From assembly GCA_022432975.1 (NCBI GenBank), contig CM039504.1, forward strand, positions 2,453,459 to 2,517,458: a stretch of 64,000 nt of DNA, read 5' to 3'. The DNA is from Begonia masoniana (lineage: Eukaryota; Streptophyta; Magnoliopsida; Cucurbitales; Begoniaceae). Positions 40,029 through 62,301 of the stretch are shown one piece after another. The notes beneath the pieces were generated by a model. That model did no database searches and was not told the DNA's origin. It saw nothing but the letters and a program-made list of their open reading frames with translations. Position numbers and translations under genes: made by a program. Each line of letters starts with the position of its first letter. Positions within the stretch are counted from its first letter, which is position 1.

Positions 40029-40136
40029 GCTAGCATAGCACAATAATAAAAAAAATGGGCTAAAATCAATTTGAAACTCAAAGCTAGCATAGCACAATAA
40101 TAAAAAAAATGGGTTAAAATCAATTTGAAACTCAAA
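40029..40136. repeat. 54-bp direct tandem duplication at the MULE left end
   Basis: GCTAGCATAGCACAATAATA followed by AAAAAAATGGG(C/T)TAAAATC and AATTTGAAACTCAAA occurs at 40029-40082 and again at 40083-40136, with one difference. The outer part of the left terminal repeat has been duplicated. Confidence 0.9.
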
Positions 40137-40199
40137 GTAAGAGTTTAATTTAAAACATTTCTAAACTAAAAATCCTAATAACTAAAATCTTAAACTATA

Positions 40200-40790
40200 A
40201 AAAATATAACAGATCAAACCCTAACGGGTAGCCGATAACCCTTTGTTCTCAATTTACGCCTAAAACGAGAGGTCGATCACCCTCTGTTCTGAATTAACGC
40301 TGCGAACGGGTGGTCGATCACCACCTATTCTGTCCAATGCTTACGTGGCACTGTACGTATTGGGTCTGGAGGTCGATATAGGGGCGGAGACCTCTTGTCC
40401 AACGTGCACCTCACGTGATTAGAGAACGAGGGATCACCACCCCCCCCCCCCCCCCCCGCTTTCCTGCCTCCTCATTTTAGAGGTATTTAGGAATGGGTGG
40501 TCACCGTCCCGAAACAACCCTATGTTCCCTGCCTCCCCATTTTAGAGGGTGTTCGGAAACAGGGGGTCACCACCCTGAAACGGGCCCCATTGTTGACCAT
40601 ATTTTTTTCGTAAGATTGAGAACGGGGGTCGCTGCCCTGAAACAGCCCCCGATCTCAATTATTTTTCCTGAGAAAGGGAGGCCGTTCTCAAAAACGGACG
40701 GCCGATCTCCGACATTATATAAAGAAAGGACCCTCTATTCTCACCCCGGGGCTAGCGAAAACCCTAAAACCTCTCCACCATTTTCTTGTT
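40200..40790. repeat. Left G/C-rich palindromic array of the MULE
   Basis: Repeated units of the type GAACGGGGGTCRCCGCCCYGAAAC and its complement, with an 18-base C run at 40440-40457. Each unit is itself an imperfect palindrome. It is the inverted partner of the array at 44340-44960. Confidence 0.8.
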
Positions 40791-41027
40791 AAGACGAATT
40801 TTCTATGTATTAGCGACGTCGATTGATTCTGATTCGAGTAGATTGGTTGATTTAGATGAGACAACAACTTATGATGCCAATATAGATTGATATTCGTACT
40901 CTACGCCCATATATGGTGATCTTGGGGGTTCGATCGCCTAGAACGTAATGAAAAAATAGAGGTGCAATCGACATCGAAAACTCTAGACGATGGGCTTTGA
41001 AAGTCAGTCGACTCGCAGGATGATGCA

Positions 41028-42474
41028 ATGAAAAACATAACAGTAAGGGAAGAAATTTTGATGAGATTTTATTTAGGAAAAAAATACAATTCTTTAAAGG
41101 CAATTAGAGAAAAAATAGTAGAATATACTTTGAATAATGGTTATGAGATCAAATTAATTAAAAGTGAATCTCGGCGACTGACGGCCGTGTATGAAGACGG
41201 ATGTGATTTGAAACTCCATGGTTCGAAGATGCAAAATGAGCTTACGTTTCAAATAAAGAGTTTCAACGATTCTCACATATATTAAAGAAAAATTGAGAAT
41301 CGACACGCTACTGCAAAATGAGTGGCAAATCATTATTTGAATAGGTTCAAAAGTCAACCTACGTGAAAAATTCCTTCCATTATAGAGACAGTGAGAAAGG
41401 ATTTGAATGCCAACATTACACCAAATCTTGCCATAAGAGCAAGAAGCGAAAACTTAATTAAGGGAATGACGATGCACAATACAAGCTACTGTGGTCGTAC
41501 GCATAAGAAATAAGTAGATCAAATCTGGGTAGCACATTGAGCCTACAGACTTACTTGGTGGACTCTGCCGATAATGAGTCATGTGTATGACCATAAACCG
41601 ATTTCGGGGAAGATTATATAGAGATACAATGTGGAATGCGGCCAGAGTAACCACAACTTTTCATTTCGAGATAGAAATGAGGAACTTATCATATTAACCT
41701 AGATGCCCATGCATATCTTCGATGCACAAACACTAGATATTGGACTAGTCATGTATTTTCTTCGATTCCTAAGTGTGAATTGAGATTAAACAATTTATGT
41801 GAGTCATTCAATGCAGTTCTATTGCCTACCAGAAACAAACCGATTTTGACCATGTTTGAGATGATTCGAAAGTGCTTGATGACTAGGATTGTCAAAAAAT
41901 ATAAGAAGTTTGCTTCGTCAACAGACGTCTTGTGTCCCCAGATAAGAAAAAAACTTGTAAAGTTAGAATGTGCAACTCTAAATTTGAGTGTTATGTTTGT
42001 GGGAGCTGCACGATTTGAGGTCGGCAATGACAACAAACAATATGTTGTCGACATGAATGCGTGTGTGTGCAACTGTTACAGCTAGATGCTTATTGGAATC
42101 TCATGTGTCCATTCCATTCCCTGGATTCATTTCATAAGATTATCACTGGAAAATTACGTTAATCAATATTATTACTGTGGAATTTATTTCCAGATGTACT
42201 CACACTTCATTCATCATATTAGTGACCAACACATGTAGCCGCTCGTACAAAATATGAAACAAATCATTCCGCCCATAAAAAAGCGCCAACCTTGTAGGCC
42301 GAAGAAGAAAAAAGTTCGAGATGTCGATGAGCTGCCAAGTTCGACAATTACTAAGAACAACTCAACGATGTCGTATGCTATTTGTCAGCGTTAGGGGCAT
42401 AATAGTTGCACTTGTTCTGGCAAGAGATCCACTTCAGGCGCTACTTCCGATTCTGTTTCACAAGACGTTTTATG
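41028..42474 (+). pseudogene. Remnant of a MuDR-type transposase
   Basis: The N-terminal part at 41028-41285 reads MRFYLGKKYNSLKAIREKIV, SESRRLTAVYEDGCDLKLHG and NELTFQIKSFNDSHIY, the MULE DNA-binding region (normally GKKYPSVKAFRE ... VTAVCDGCDWKIHAS). After stops, 41780-42085 reads RLNNLCESFNAVLLPTRNKP, IRKCLMTRIVKKYKKFASST and FEVGNDNKQYVVDMNACVCN, the part before the SWIM zinc finger. Shifted frames then give remains of the tail (KKRQPCRPKKKKVRDVDELP near 42280). The middle part with the catalytic DDE residues is missing or unreadable. The gene is dead. Confidence 0.88.
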
Positions 42475-43085
42475 AGTTTCCACACATTTGACGGAATGCA
42501 GGTACATTTCAACACATTTCGTCATAAACACACTTTCATTACTATTTAATATAGTTTTCATTATATGCAAAAATCTTCAACACACGACAGAGGCAGAAAT
42601 GTATGACTATTCGGGCTGTAATATACGTATTTATTATATTGTATAATACGTGTATTTATTATAACGTATAATTTAGTGAGATAAAGTTGTAAAAATGGGC
42701 AGAGTTTCCTTTATTTTATGACTTCCACATAGCTAGCTTCAAATAATTCCTGCATAATTAAATCACAATTTATAACCAACAACTACTTCCAGATAATTAA
42801 GTACTACTCAAGTAAAGTCATAAAGTAAAATACAACCATATACCACATATCATAAACTAAATGACAAACATAAACTAAAGTACGATCATAATACTTATAG
42901 TATAAACTAAAGTACATAAAATGAAATATAAAATATAAACTAAACTATGGTGAGACATCGTTGTCATCTTGCTTCATCCAATCTATGAGGATTTTTGTCA
43001 GCTCTCTCTATGTGACAGTGAGCTTCTCGACTCTGCTTACTGGGAACTCTAGTCTCTGCTCCATCCTGTCTCACCTACTAGCCGT

Positions 43086-43764
43086 CTAGGGGGACAATAG
43101 TCTCGCGGTGGCTTCTTCTATAGGAACATTTGCAGAGGTGGAGGGCCTATGATCTCTCTTGAACACCCAAGTCCCGTCAACTTTAATTAGACTCATCCGA
43201 ATCAAATAAAGCATATCAAATACATCGCCGGATCTCTGTGCTCTCAGCTGCTCTCCAATCGATAGATGAACTCGAGCTCGATCGACGATCTTTTGTATCA
43301 ACGTGCTGTACGACATACTTTTGTTGCATGTCTGATGAATCTCGTGCATGTGACCTACAATTACGAAGCTAGGGTCGAACATCTTCCCGTTGTACAACTT
43401 CTCCATCACATAGAGATTCATACAACTTACGAGATCTCTATGTCCATCTCGAGGTAGAATGATGTGAATTATCAGATTTTGAATAACCCGAGCTCTGATG
43501 TTCAAATCCTTGAATGTTGGCATTTCATGAATTTCTCTGAGAATGTCAAGTCCCTCGGCCGATATGAAAAAAATCACAATCTCGAGAAGCATAGTAGTAT
43601 TTCTCCACCTCATTCCCTTCTTCAACAAACCCGAGCAATTCATTAATTGTCTCTAGAGGCAGGACAATCTTTGTACCGAGGATGTACGTCTTCAAACATC
43701 CTGACCTCCCAGTAGAAGTTAAGTTCGCATAAAAACAAGCGAACAATTCTATTGCAACTATCAC
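43086..43764 (-). pseudogene. Remnant of a plant transposon-associated protein
   Basis: Two overlapping minus-strand frames. The upstream one (43764-43546) reads IELFACFYANLTSTGRSGCL and KIVLPLETINELLGFVEEGN. The downstream one (43643-43086) reads DLNIRARVIQNLIIHIILPR, GHRDLVSCMNLYVMEKLYNG and MSYSTLIQKIVDRARVHLSI. This order (a FYANL block, an INELLG-like block, then an HRDLVS-like block) is that of the putative plant transposon protein domain (Pfam Transposase_32 type, from memory). A frameshift joins the two near 43600. Function is unknown; it is part of the mobile element, on the strand opposite to the transposase. Confidence 0.65.
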
Positions 43765-44339
43765 CCCTCACTCCGTACACTCCGTGTAGGGCGATTCTGT
43801 CAAACATCTCATTGATCTCCAATGACTCCCAACCTCTAAAGTTGACGGTCTTTGATTGAATAACCGATCTATTTGAGACATCCCGCTCAAACTACTCCTT
43901 ACACATCTGATTTTAAAATTCATTCGAAAAATACCCAGTTGGCAGTCGTCGCGATTCACACGGAGCACCTTGCTACAACGATGGCCAGTTTGTCAGACCT
44001 CCTTGAAATGATCCTCTCTGTGACATCGATAGGCGATTTGGTGAAGGTCATTCGGTAGGGTCACCTTGTGATGCACCTCCTTGTGACGGGGCAGTTTTTC
44101 ATTTAATCGCCAATTTGGGTGCCATTTGAGGGGAATTTGACGATTTAGGTTGAATTGAAGATTCAGGGCTCGAATTTGTGGAATTTTTTGATGATATTGG
44201 AAGACAATGATCAGAGATAGGGAAATCAACACGATCTATGTGTGACATGTTCGGATTTTGTGTTAGAATTACGGTTGGGGCCAAGAGAAAATCATATTTT
44301 TCAGTAATGAAGGGTGGAAGAGGGGTCAATTTTTTAGAT

Positions 44340-44960
44340 ACTGTTGGGAATTGGCCCCCCTGTTCTGGGGCAATGACCACCGTTCTGAGCCCGAATTTTA
44401 AGAACGGTGGTCACCGCCCCTCACTGCTCTCTCCCCCCGTTCTCCAGTCCTAATTTTGAGAACGGGGGGTGATTTCAGGGCGGTGACCCTCTGTTCTTCC
44501 CCCAAAATATTAGGGGGTGCGAACGGGGGTCGCCGCCTAGAAATGACCCCCCGTTCTCAATAACAATGTTTAAGAAACAGGAGGTGGTTTCGAGGCGGTG
44601 ACCCCCCGTTCTCCTCTCAAAATATTAGGGGGTGAGAACGAGAGTCACCGTCCCGAAACAATCCCCCGTTCTTAAACATTGTTCTTGAGAACGGGGGGTC
44701 GTTTCGGGGCAGTGACCTCCCGTTACCAAATACCTCTAAAATGAGGAGGCAATAATGGGGGACCGTTGGGGGGCGGGGACCCCCCGTTCTCCAATTACGT
44801 GCGGTGCAAGTTGGACAAGGGGTCTCCGCCCCCCACATCGATCTTCCGACCCAATACGTCTTATGTCATGTAACTACTGGACAAAACAGAAGGTGATCAG
44901 CTCTCCGATCTAGGCATAAATTGAGAACGGGGGTTGATCGATCACTCGACAGGGTTTGAT
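44340..44960. repeat. Right G/C-rich palindromic array of the MULE
   Basis: At least six units in which GAACGGGGGGTC and its complement GACCCCCCGTTC alternate, for example near 44460, 44525, 44600, 44635 and 44690. Between them lies GTTTCGGGGCGGTGACC or its complement. The runs of G and C contrast strongly with the AT-rich surroundings. Confidence 0.85.
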
Positions 44961-45063
44961 CTATTACATTTTTATAGTTTAAAATTTTAGTTGTTAAGAT
45001 TTTTAGTTCAAATAATGTTTCAAATTAAACACATACTTTAAGTTTAAATCGATTTTAACCCTT

Positions 45064-46769
45064 TAAAAAAATGATTTTGGGAGGATGCTAAAATAGGAAA
45101 CTGCATATCTGACAATACTCAAACTAATTAAATCCCACTCAAACAAACGGACATAATATACATATTTGTTGGTTGCATGCGGTTTAGAATAAGCTACGAT
45201 CTCAGATGCTGAGATGATTTAGGACCATCTGCATATCATCTTAGAAATCGACCTGAGCAATGACCAATTCTCTCTCTCCAGAATATGTTTCTTTCTCTCT
45301 CCAAGCAAGGGAATGACGTGGGGTTTGGAGAGAAGAAGAAAGGGAAGTGGAATAGAAAAGTAGAAAAGGGCTCATGGGGAAAGCAAAAGCGCATGCAGGG
45401 TAAAGGAAGAAATGGTTATGATTATAGGCTCTGATGGAATCTCACGCAGGGAAGAAGAGTGGGACCCTTAACCCTTTTCCTCCTCTCTTCTCGTTTTCAA
45501 TTGGCTGACACTTCATGCACATACATCACATGGTCAAAGCAGGTCAAAAAACAACTTTGCTCTGCTTAAAGTTCAACAAAAATTGGACCCCAGTCTCTCT
45601 ATATTTTTCTAGAGCGAAAGTGAGAGAGATCTCCTGAAAAATCTCTTTTCAGATTTTGTGTATTGACCATCTACTTTTCTAATACATTGTTTTAGAACTT
45701 AACTCTATTAACCAAACTTAGTTAAGTTTATGTAAGATTTTTCTAATTATATCGAACAAACACTTGGTCGCTAACGTACAAATACTAGAAAAATTGATTT
45801 CTCGATCGAAACCGTGCGTTAATTCTTCAGAATGTGAAAGGATTTATGTGGTTGGAGAATTTTTGTAGAGACAGCATGATCGAATTGAACTTTATTTAGA
45901 TAAAGAAGGATCGGTTGGTGTACTTTAATAATGAAAAGAAAGACGATGTGAATATGTTTTGTCTATGCGGAAGATTTCATGTTGGTCCTCTAGCAGGCAC
46001 TTCCATTTTTCTCCCCTTTAGTGCCCTACTTGACCATTCCACAAATAACTTTGCTTTTATGTAAAGTTCCTTGTTTTTTTTTTTTAATTTCAATATCTTT
46101 TACTATCTTTCTTTGACTGAAAATGTTAATAAAGGCTGGTTATCATTTAGTTTTGCCAACATTAGAAGCGAGATTGTGACATCCCGCTCTCTGACGAAAC
46201 GACAGTCCAAATCAAATAATATATGAAAATTCTACTCGTAACAGGAGAACTGTATAATTGCTTATCGTCTGTGAAAGACGAAGGTGAATGATTTATTAGT
46301 ACAGTTCTCTTTCTAATTTAATGCAACGCATTTTGAGATAAATCTTGATAACAAAATCAAATCTTGTGAGATTCGATTAAAGCAGACAATATTATAAGAA
46401 TAAGACCGAGATTACATAAAGATGCTATCGTTTTAATTGACCCACCTCATATATTTTATTAGAGTTTTTAAAAATAAACGTGAAAATAGAAACACGGTGG
46501 TCAAGAGAGATTTGAAGAACCAATTGCTGATCATCCTTAATTGATAATAACGTGTAATCAAAGAAAAGTAATGAGCTTTGCTTGACATTTAAATCAACGA
46601 ACGCTTGAAAGTAAAACAACTATACTCAATTAAACGAATGAAACCAAAAATCAAACTTTACATGCGGATTCATATACCTCTTCTACCATGTTGCCTTTGG
46701 TGTGACACGATAGTTGAAAAAGCTCATAAAAATTATGTGCCTCTCAGGGTTGTACACCGTTGTGATAGT
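45064..46769. other. Intergenic between the MULE and the kinase
   Basis: 1.7 kb without a recognised gene. A stretch at 46175-46420 (GATTGTGACATCCCGCTCTC ... AAGAATAAGACCGAGATTAC) resembles part of the transposon-like sequence in the ADC synthase intron and may be an old repeat fragment. The part next to 46769 is the kinase 3' UTR. Confidence 0.4.
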
Positions 46770-49260
46770 TTATCGAAGATTGTGAGATCTAAGAGGGCTA
46801 CTTCCGCTAGTCGAAGACGATGACGAGGAGAACGACCAGGCTGAAGCAGCCAGTCTGGCCAGCGAGATGGAGCGTCTAGAGGGGCTTTTCTTGCTGACCT
46901 TAACGTCTGTGATATCAGAGACTAATCCAGGCTTGGAGATTTCAAGATTGTGGATGTTGATTTGATCATCAATCATCATCTGGACGGCCATTGGCATGCG
47001 AGGTCGGAGAATATATCTCTCTTGGACACATAGCAAACCTAGTTTCAGATATCGAATTGCTTCCTTTTCTGAGAAGTTGTTTTCCAGCAGTGGATCCACT
47101 AGATCAAGAAGCTTATCTGCTTTGTACATGTCATATGCCTGCACCCAAAATAAATCATAGAAATTTTTATAGCTATTTATTTATTTATTCTTTTGCTACA
47201 AATAAAATACAATTGAAAGCATACCAATCTTGAAGACCAAAGTTTAGAAAATCAACATTAATTATGACTCATATGCAATATAGAACGAAGCTGACAATTA
47301 CATATCACGTTTCATAATTAAATTTGACTTTTTGTAATATTAAAAAATAGATGATGATCAAAGGAGTGGCATAAATGTTTAGGCTTAGCAATAAAAGTAC
47401 CGTTTGAACGAGGTAAATCTCTCCATGTTCAGGGTCAAAGTCGACGGGTAATTTCCCAGTGATTATTTCCAATAGCAGAACTCCAAAACTATATACATCT
47501 GATTTTCTTCTTAGATGCCCACTTATTGCATATTCTGGTGCAAGATAACCTCTGCAAAATACAAAATAATTCATCTTCTCCATGACTTGATCATCTATAT
47601 TTTACTATTTTTTAACCATTGTGGAGAGAGAGATGGTAATCTGAGTCAACATTATACACAGAGAGAGAGAGAGATAGAGAGGTTGAACTTACAAACTTCC
47701 AGCAACTCGTGTGCTAATATGACTGACATTGTCAGGGAAAAGCTTGGAGAGTCCAAAATCAGCAATTTTAGGAGTGAAATTCCAATCCAAAAGTATATTG
47801 CTAGGCTTGATATCACGATGAATAATATGCGGTTTAACTTGCTCATGAATGTAAGCAAGTCCCTTTGCAATTCCGATTGAAACTTCCCTCCTCGCCTTCC
47901 ACGAAAATTTAGCCCTTTGTTTATTGGCGAGAAATGTCTGAGCGAGGTTGCCGTTTTCCATATATTCATAAACAAGAATTCTCGAAGGACCGTCCACGTA
48001 ACACCCGAGAAGCTTCACTAGATTCTCATGGTTTATGTTAGAGAGAGAAGCTATTTCAGACATGAATTCTCTGTCTCCTTGCTTTGACTCCATTGATAAT
48101 ACCTTCACTCCTATAATTCTTCCATCCTCTAGCTTTCCCTTTAACAATCACAATACAAATTAAAAACACTGTTTATCTCTGTCCCTAGGGAGCAAGTTTT
48201 TAGTAGTAATAATTCAAATGCAATGAAAACAATCTCAAATTTAATATGTTTTCTGATTTACTTTCTAAAACTACTTTTGGTTTTCTAATTAGAGATGTTA
48301 AAATCAATGATCTTGAAATTTCCTTAAAATCAAGATGTCAATATAGTACCTTGTAGACGGAGCCGAATCCTCCTGCACCAATCTTGTTGGAAGATCGGAA
48401 GCCATGGGTGGCTGTTTTTAATTCAGCATACGAGAATAAATGAAAGTTTTGAGGAATTTCCACACCTGCTATGATTAGATGTTAATTGATAAATTGGCTT
48501 ACTCTATGTCAAAAGAAAATTTTGAGATTACATCTAAATGGGTAGGATAAAAACTGTATCTAGTTGTAAATAAAGCACTAATTAATCATAATATAATGTG
48601 ATGATTCGTAAGATATTGTTTAATGAATTATACATATTTTCTGGAATTTGAGAAAGAGTGACTGATAGCAGAGCAGCCAAGCAGGATAGAATTTTCATGT
48701 GATGATTCGTAAGATATTGTTTAATGAATTATACATATTTTCTGGAATTTGAGAAAGAGTGACTGATAGCAGAGCAGCCAAGCAGGATAGAATTTTCTCG
48801 AGAAAATTCATTTTCCTGGAAAAATTGTCTTCAAAATCCAGGTACAGGAAATCCGAAGCTCCCGTTTTGTAGGAAATTTAATCCCCAAACTCTTTCTCAA
48901 CACATTATAATTTACATATTTAGAAACCACCCAGTGTTGTTTCAATTCGCTCGAGAAAAACCCAGCATCGATTTTCTCGAGGAAAAAAAGGAATCTGTCT
49001 TGTTATATAAATAAAATTAATCCAAAAAAGACGTCGACTATCTTTCAGCTCCGCAATTAACTTTCCCAAATGGGTTCCAAATTCTCTCAGGAAAATTAAT
49101 TTCCAGTCGAATCAACGGGCTTGAAAATCACGGAACAGGAAAAAATGGGGAAGAAATTTCAAAAAATTTTCCCAAACTCAAAATCTCTACCTGGTACATC
49201 GTCGTCGTCTGCCACTTCCGACTTACAAAACCATTTCGAGAAACCGAGCGCGAACTTCAT
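46770..49260 (-). CDS. Receptor-like cytoplasmic kinase, CRPK1-like
   Basis: Five exons: 49260-49191, 48468-48350, 48138-47693, 47551-47401, 47138-46770; phases close to 384 aa. There is no signal peptide or membrane segment. The start is [20 protein letters not shown]. The kinase core has the glycine loop [11 protein letters not shown], the lysine in IIGVKVLSM, the catalytic loop [22 protein letters not shown] and [20 protein letters not shown]. The serine-rich tail ([20 protein letters not shown]) is typical of the group. The closest match I recall is Arabidopsis At1g16670 (cold-responsive protein kinase 1) and its relatives, which act at the plasma membrane in cold and stress signalling; the exact role here is inferred. 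All catalytic residues are intact. Intron 1 carries a 101-bp tandem duplication. Confidence 0.92.
48596..48797. repeat. 101-bp perfect tandem duplication in kinase intron 1
   Basis: The unit starting ATGTGATGATTCGTAAGATA and ending GCAGGATAGAATTTTC occurs at 48596-48696 and 48697-48797 with no difference that I can see. Identity this high means a recent duplication or an assembly slip. Confidence 0.93.
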
Positions 49261-51687
49261 TTTCCCGAACAGTTGGCGTGCAGGACCAAATACCTTTTCA
49301 AATTTCCATCACAAGTCTCTGCAGCTAATGAGAAAGCTCGGGAGCTGTCAGCTGCAACGAAAATGGCGATGACCATGTGAAATCGAAGAGAAAACGTGTT
49401 ATAACGAGTGATTGTGGGCCCATTCAGAGGCGGCCGGTATGCATACCCTGAACTTTCATTCATCTTTGTCTACGTTCCTCCAAAATTCTTCCCAAGTGAG
49501 AACCTTCTTGTGCAGAATTTGTCAACAGCGTTTCTTTGACTTTCCACCCTCATGAACTTTTAATCATTTCCGTAAATTCGAGATCGATATGGTTGAACTG
49601 ACAAGTGTCTCTATCTCGATGAGAATATGAACATAAAATTGATTTCTCGCAAATGTAGTTATGGGCAAGATTTTACCTGAATTAACTGCTTCAAATGAAT
49701 TAATTTTCAGTTTATTTATCATATATTATATGTGACACATAAAAATATGTTTCTAGAGGGACAAAGATAGAAGCATAATATAATTGGAAAATGGGAATGA
49801 TAATATGATTAGATTAGTTAGATAAATAAATATAAAGACTAAGTCCTGGTGGATGAAATTGACTGATTACTCACAGGTTTCTCTTTTGCCATCAAAATAA
49901 ATTTTTTAATTGTGGCCACTCCACTCTTTAAGCCCATAGGGCAGAACTTGTACCATCGTTATCAATTTAGATCAATAAATGGTGCTTTGAATGCCGAAAA
50001 TTGGTCAACTTCAGATTTGTCAAACTTTAGAAATAATTGCCCTTCAACAGTCAAAACTGGGTGGCTAGAAAACTACAAAATTTATACTTTTGTGAAACAA
50101 AAAATAATCATTGTTATTAAAAAAGAATTAATTTACGAGTACTTTTTCTGCACTCCACCTTCCACATACTTCACTGCCAAAACATGACAAAATAGTGTGC
50201 TAATCTTTTTGTTTTTTTTTTTTTGTCTTTTCATTCAACAAAAAATAAAAATAAAAACTAATAATCACTATAACAATTTTTATTTTAAAAGAATGATGAA
50301 TATAATTTATTTATTTTGACGAAAAATATATGATATATTCAGTACAGGAGGGTCACAATGAGGAATACTATGAATTGGGCTTGACCTCGTCTCCCCTGTG
50401 GGCTGTCTCAGTGACAGTCTGGTTGGTAGTGCAGCAAATCAAAGGTCTATATTTGCCCAGGAGCTTTCATCTCAGAGCAGGCCCAAGTCTTTTAAGGCCC
50501 ACTTAATTAGGAGGGGTGATTCAAGCTTTGCTTGGTGTGCGAGCCGTGGGCCGACCATTCCCAACTTCCTCCATGCGTTACAGGCATATGTGATACGTCA
50601 CTTGAACATTGCTCGGTGTTCAATCTCGTGAAATAAAATTAGAACTCGTCATTTATTCACTAATGTAATATGATCAATTATTTTTATTATTTAATTTTAC
50701 AAATGAATTAATAAACAATGCAATGGAATATTTGTTTCGAAATTAAAACGACAAAATAAAGAAAAAGTAATTTTCAAAATAAAAAAATTTGTATTTATTC
50801 TTTTTTTTTTTAACTATTACAATAAATTACTTTCACGTGATGAAATAATAAAGATAAGATACTAATAATTAAGAAATTAACATAAATAAGACAATTAACA
50901 AAATAAAAAATAAAAATTGTGGTTATATGGAATTGGCTCATAAGGGCGAGGCACTGTTATTAGTGTAGAAGGTGAAATAAAGGAGACGTATTGTAACAAG
51001 GAGCCAGTAGCGTGATGGGTGGCCGAGTATTCTCGACAGCGACGGGAGTATATTTCATTTTGCGTAATTGGAAACGGCCCTGCTCGCACCCGAGTCAGAC
51101 GGTTGGTCTACCAAACCAAGGGAGGAGCCCACCTCCGCGCTTTCCTTTCTTTTATAGTCAGTCATCCTTATTCTTGTGCACCACTTTCTACCTCTCGTGC
51201 CACCTCTCTCCTCCGCCTTGGGAGGTCTCTGCTGATCCGCTCTCGAACCGACGCTGGTTATTGGAGGTTTGATGCGCTACTTCGTGCCGTATTTCTTTTT
51301 ATTTTTTTCGTTTCCCCTGATTTGTAAGCGATTCGTTTGCTCGCCAGAATTTATTTACTAGTTCGTGCGTGATTGGATCTTGCTCCTACTTATTATTTAT
51401 ATTCGTCTAAGATTTTGCTCTCTGTTTGTTTTTGTTTTTTGTTTTTTAGCGTTTTCGTGCATGTTTTTACTTGTTTGCTTATGTTACCCCTTCGCATAAC
51501 TGCTAGATTGGTTCGTTGATTGTACAGGAGGTTGATAGTTGCTTTGTTTACTAAGTGATATCGGTATGAACAGCGTGGTTCAAAATGGATTTTAGTGGCT
51601 CACCGAAGTTTTTATCGTTTACAAAAGTTGGATAAAAGCTGGTGGATTTGGCTGCATTCGTTCCTGTTTTTTTAACTGCTGACAACC
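49261..51687. other. Divergent intergenic region between the kinase and ADC synthase
   Basis: 2.4 kb holding the kinase promoter (left) and the ADC synthase promoter and leader (right). The left part is AT-rich, with poly-T near 50212-50224 and 50802-50811. The segment 50340-50640 is more GC-rich and reads through on the plus strand, but matches nothing I know. The stretch 51100-51540 looks like an mRNA leader, perhaps with an intron before the ATG at 51688. Confidence 0.45.

Positions 51688-62301
<10,614 letters not shown>

Larger units (their letters stand above)
40029..45063. mobile_element. Decayed Mutator-like element (MULE) with long inverted ends
   Basis: The left end (GGGTTAAAATCAATTTGAAA at 40112) matches the reverse complement of the right end (GGGTTAAAATCGATTTAAAC from 45063 backwards). 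The match continues for hundreds of bases: both sides carry CTATAAAAA..., GATCAAACCCT, then TTCTCAATTTA(C/T)GCCT, then G/C-rich palindromic arrays. Inside, plus-strand fragments match MuDR-type transposase (41028-42085) and a minus-strand block (43086-43764) matches the plant transposon protein family often carried beside it. All frames are broken, so it cannot make its own transposase. No clear target duplication remains, in part because the left end was duplicated. Confidence 0.88.

Noticed and set aside
46175..46420. A separate LTR element
   Set aside because: Only loose likeness to the ADC synthase intron sequence; no ends or target copies could be fixed.
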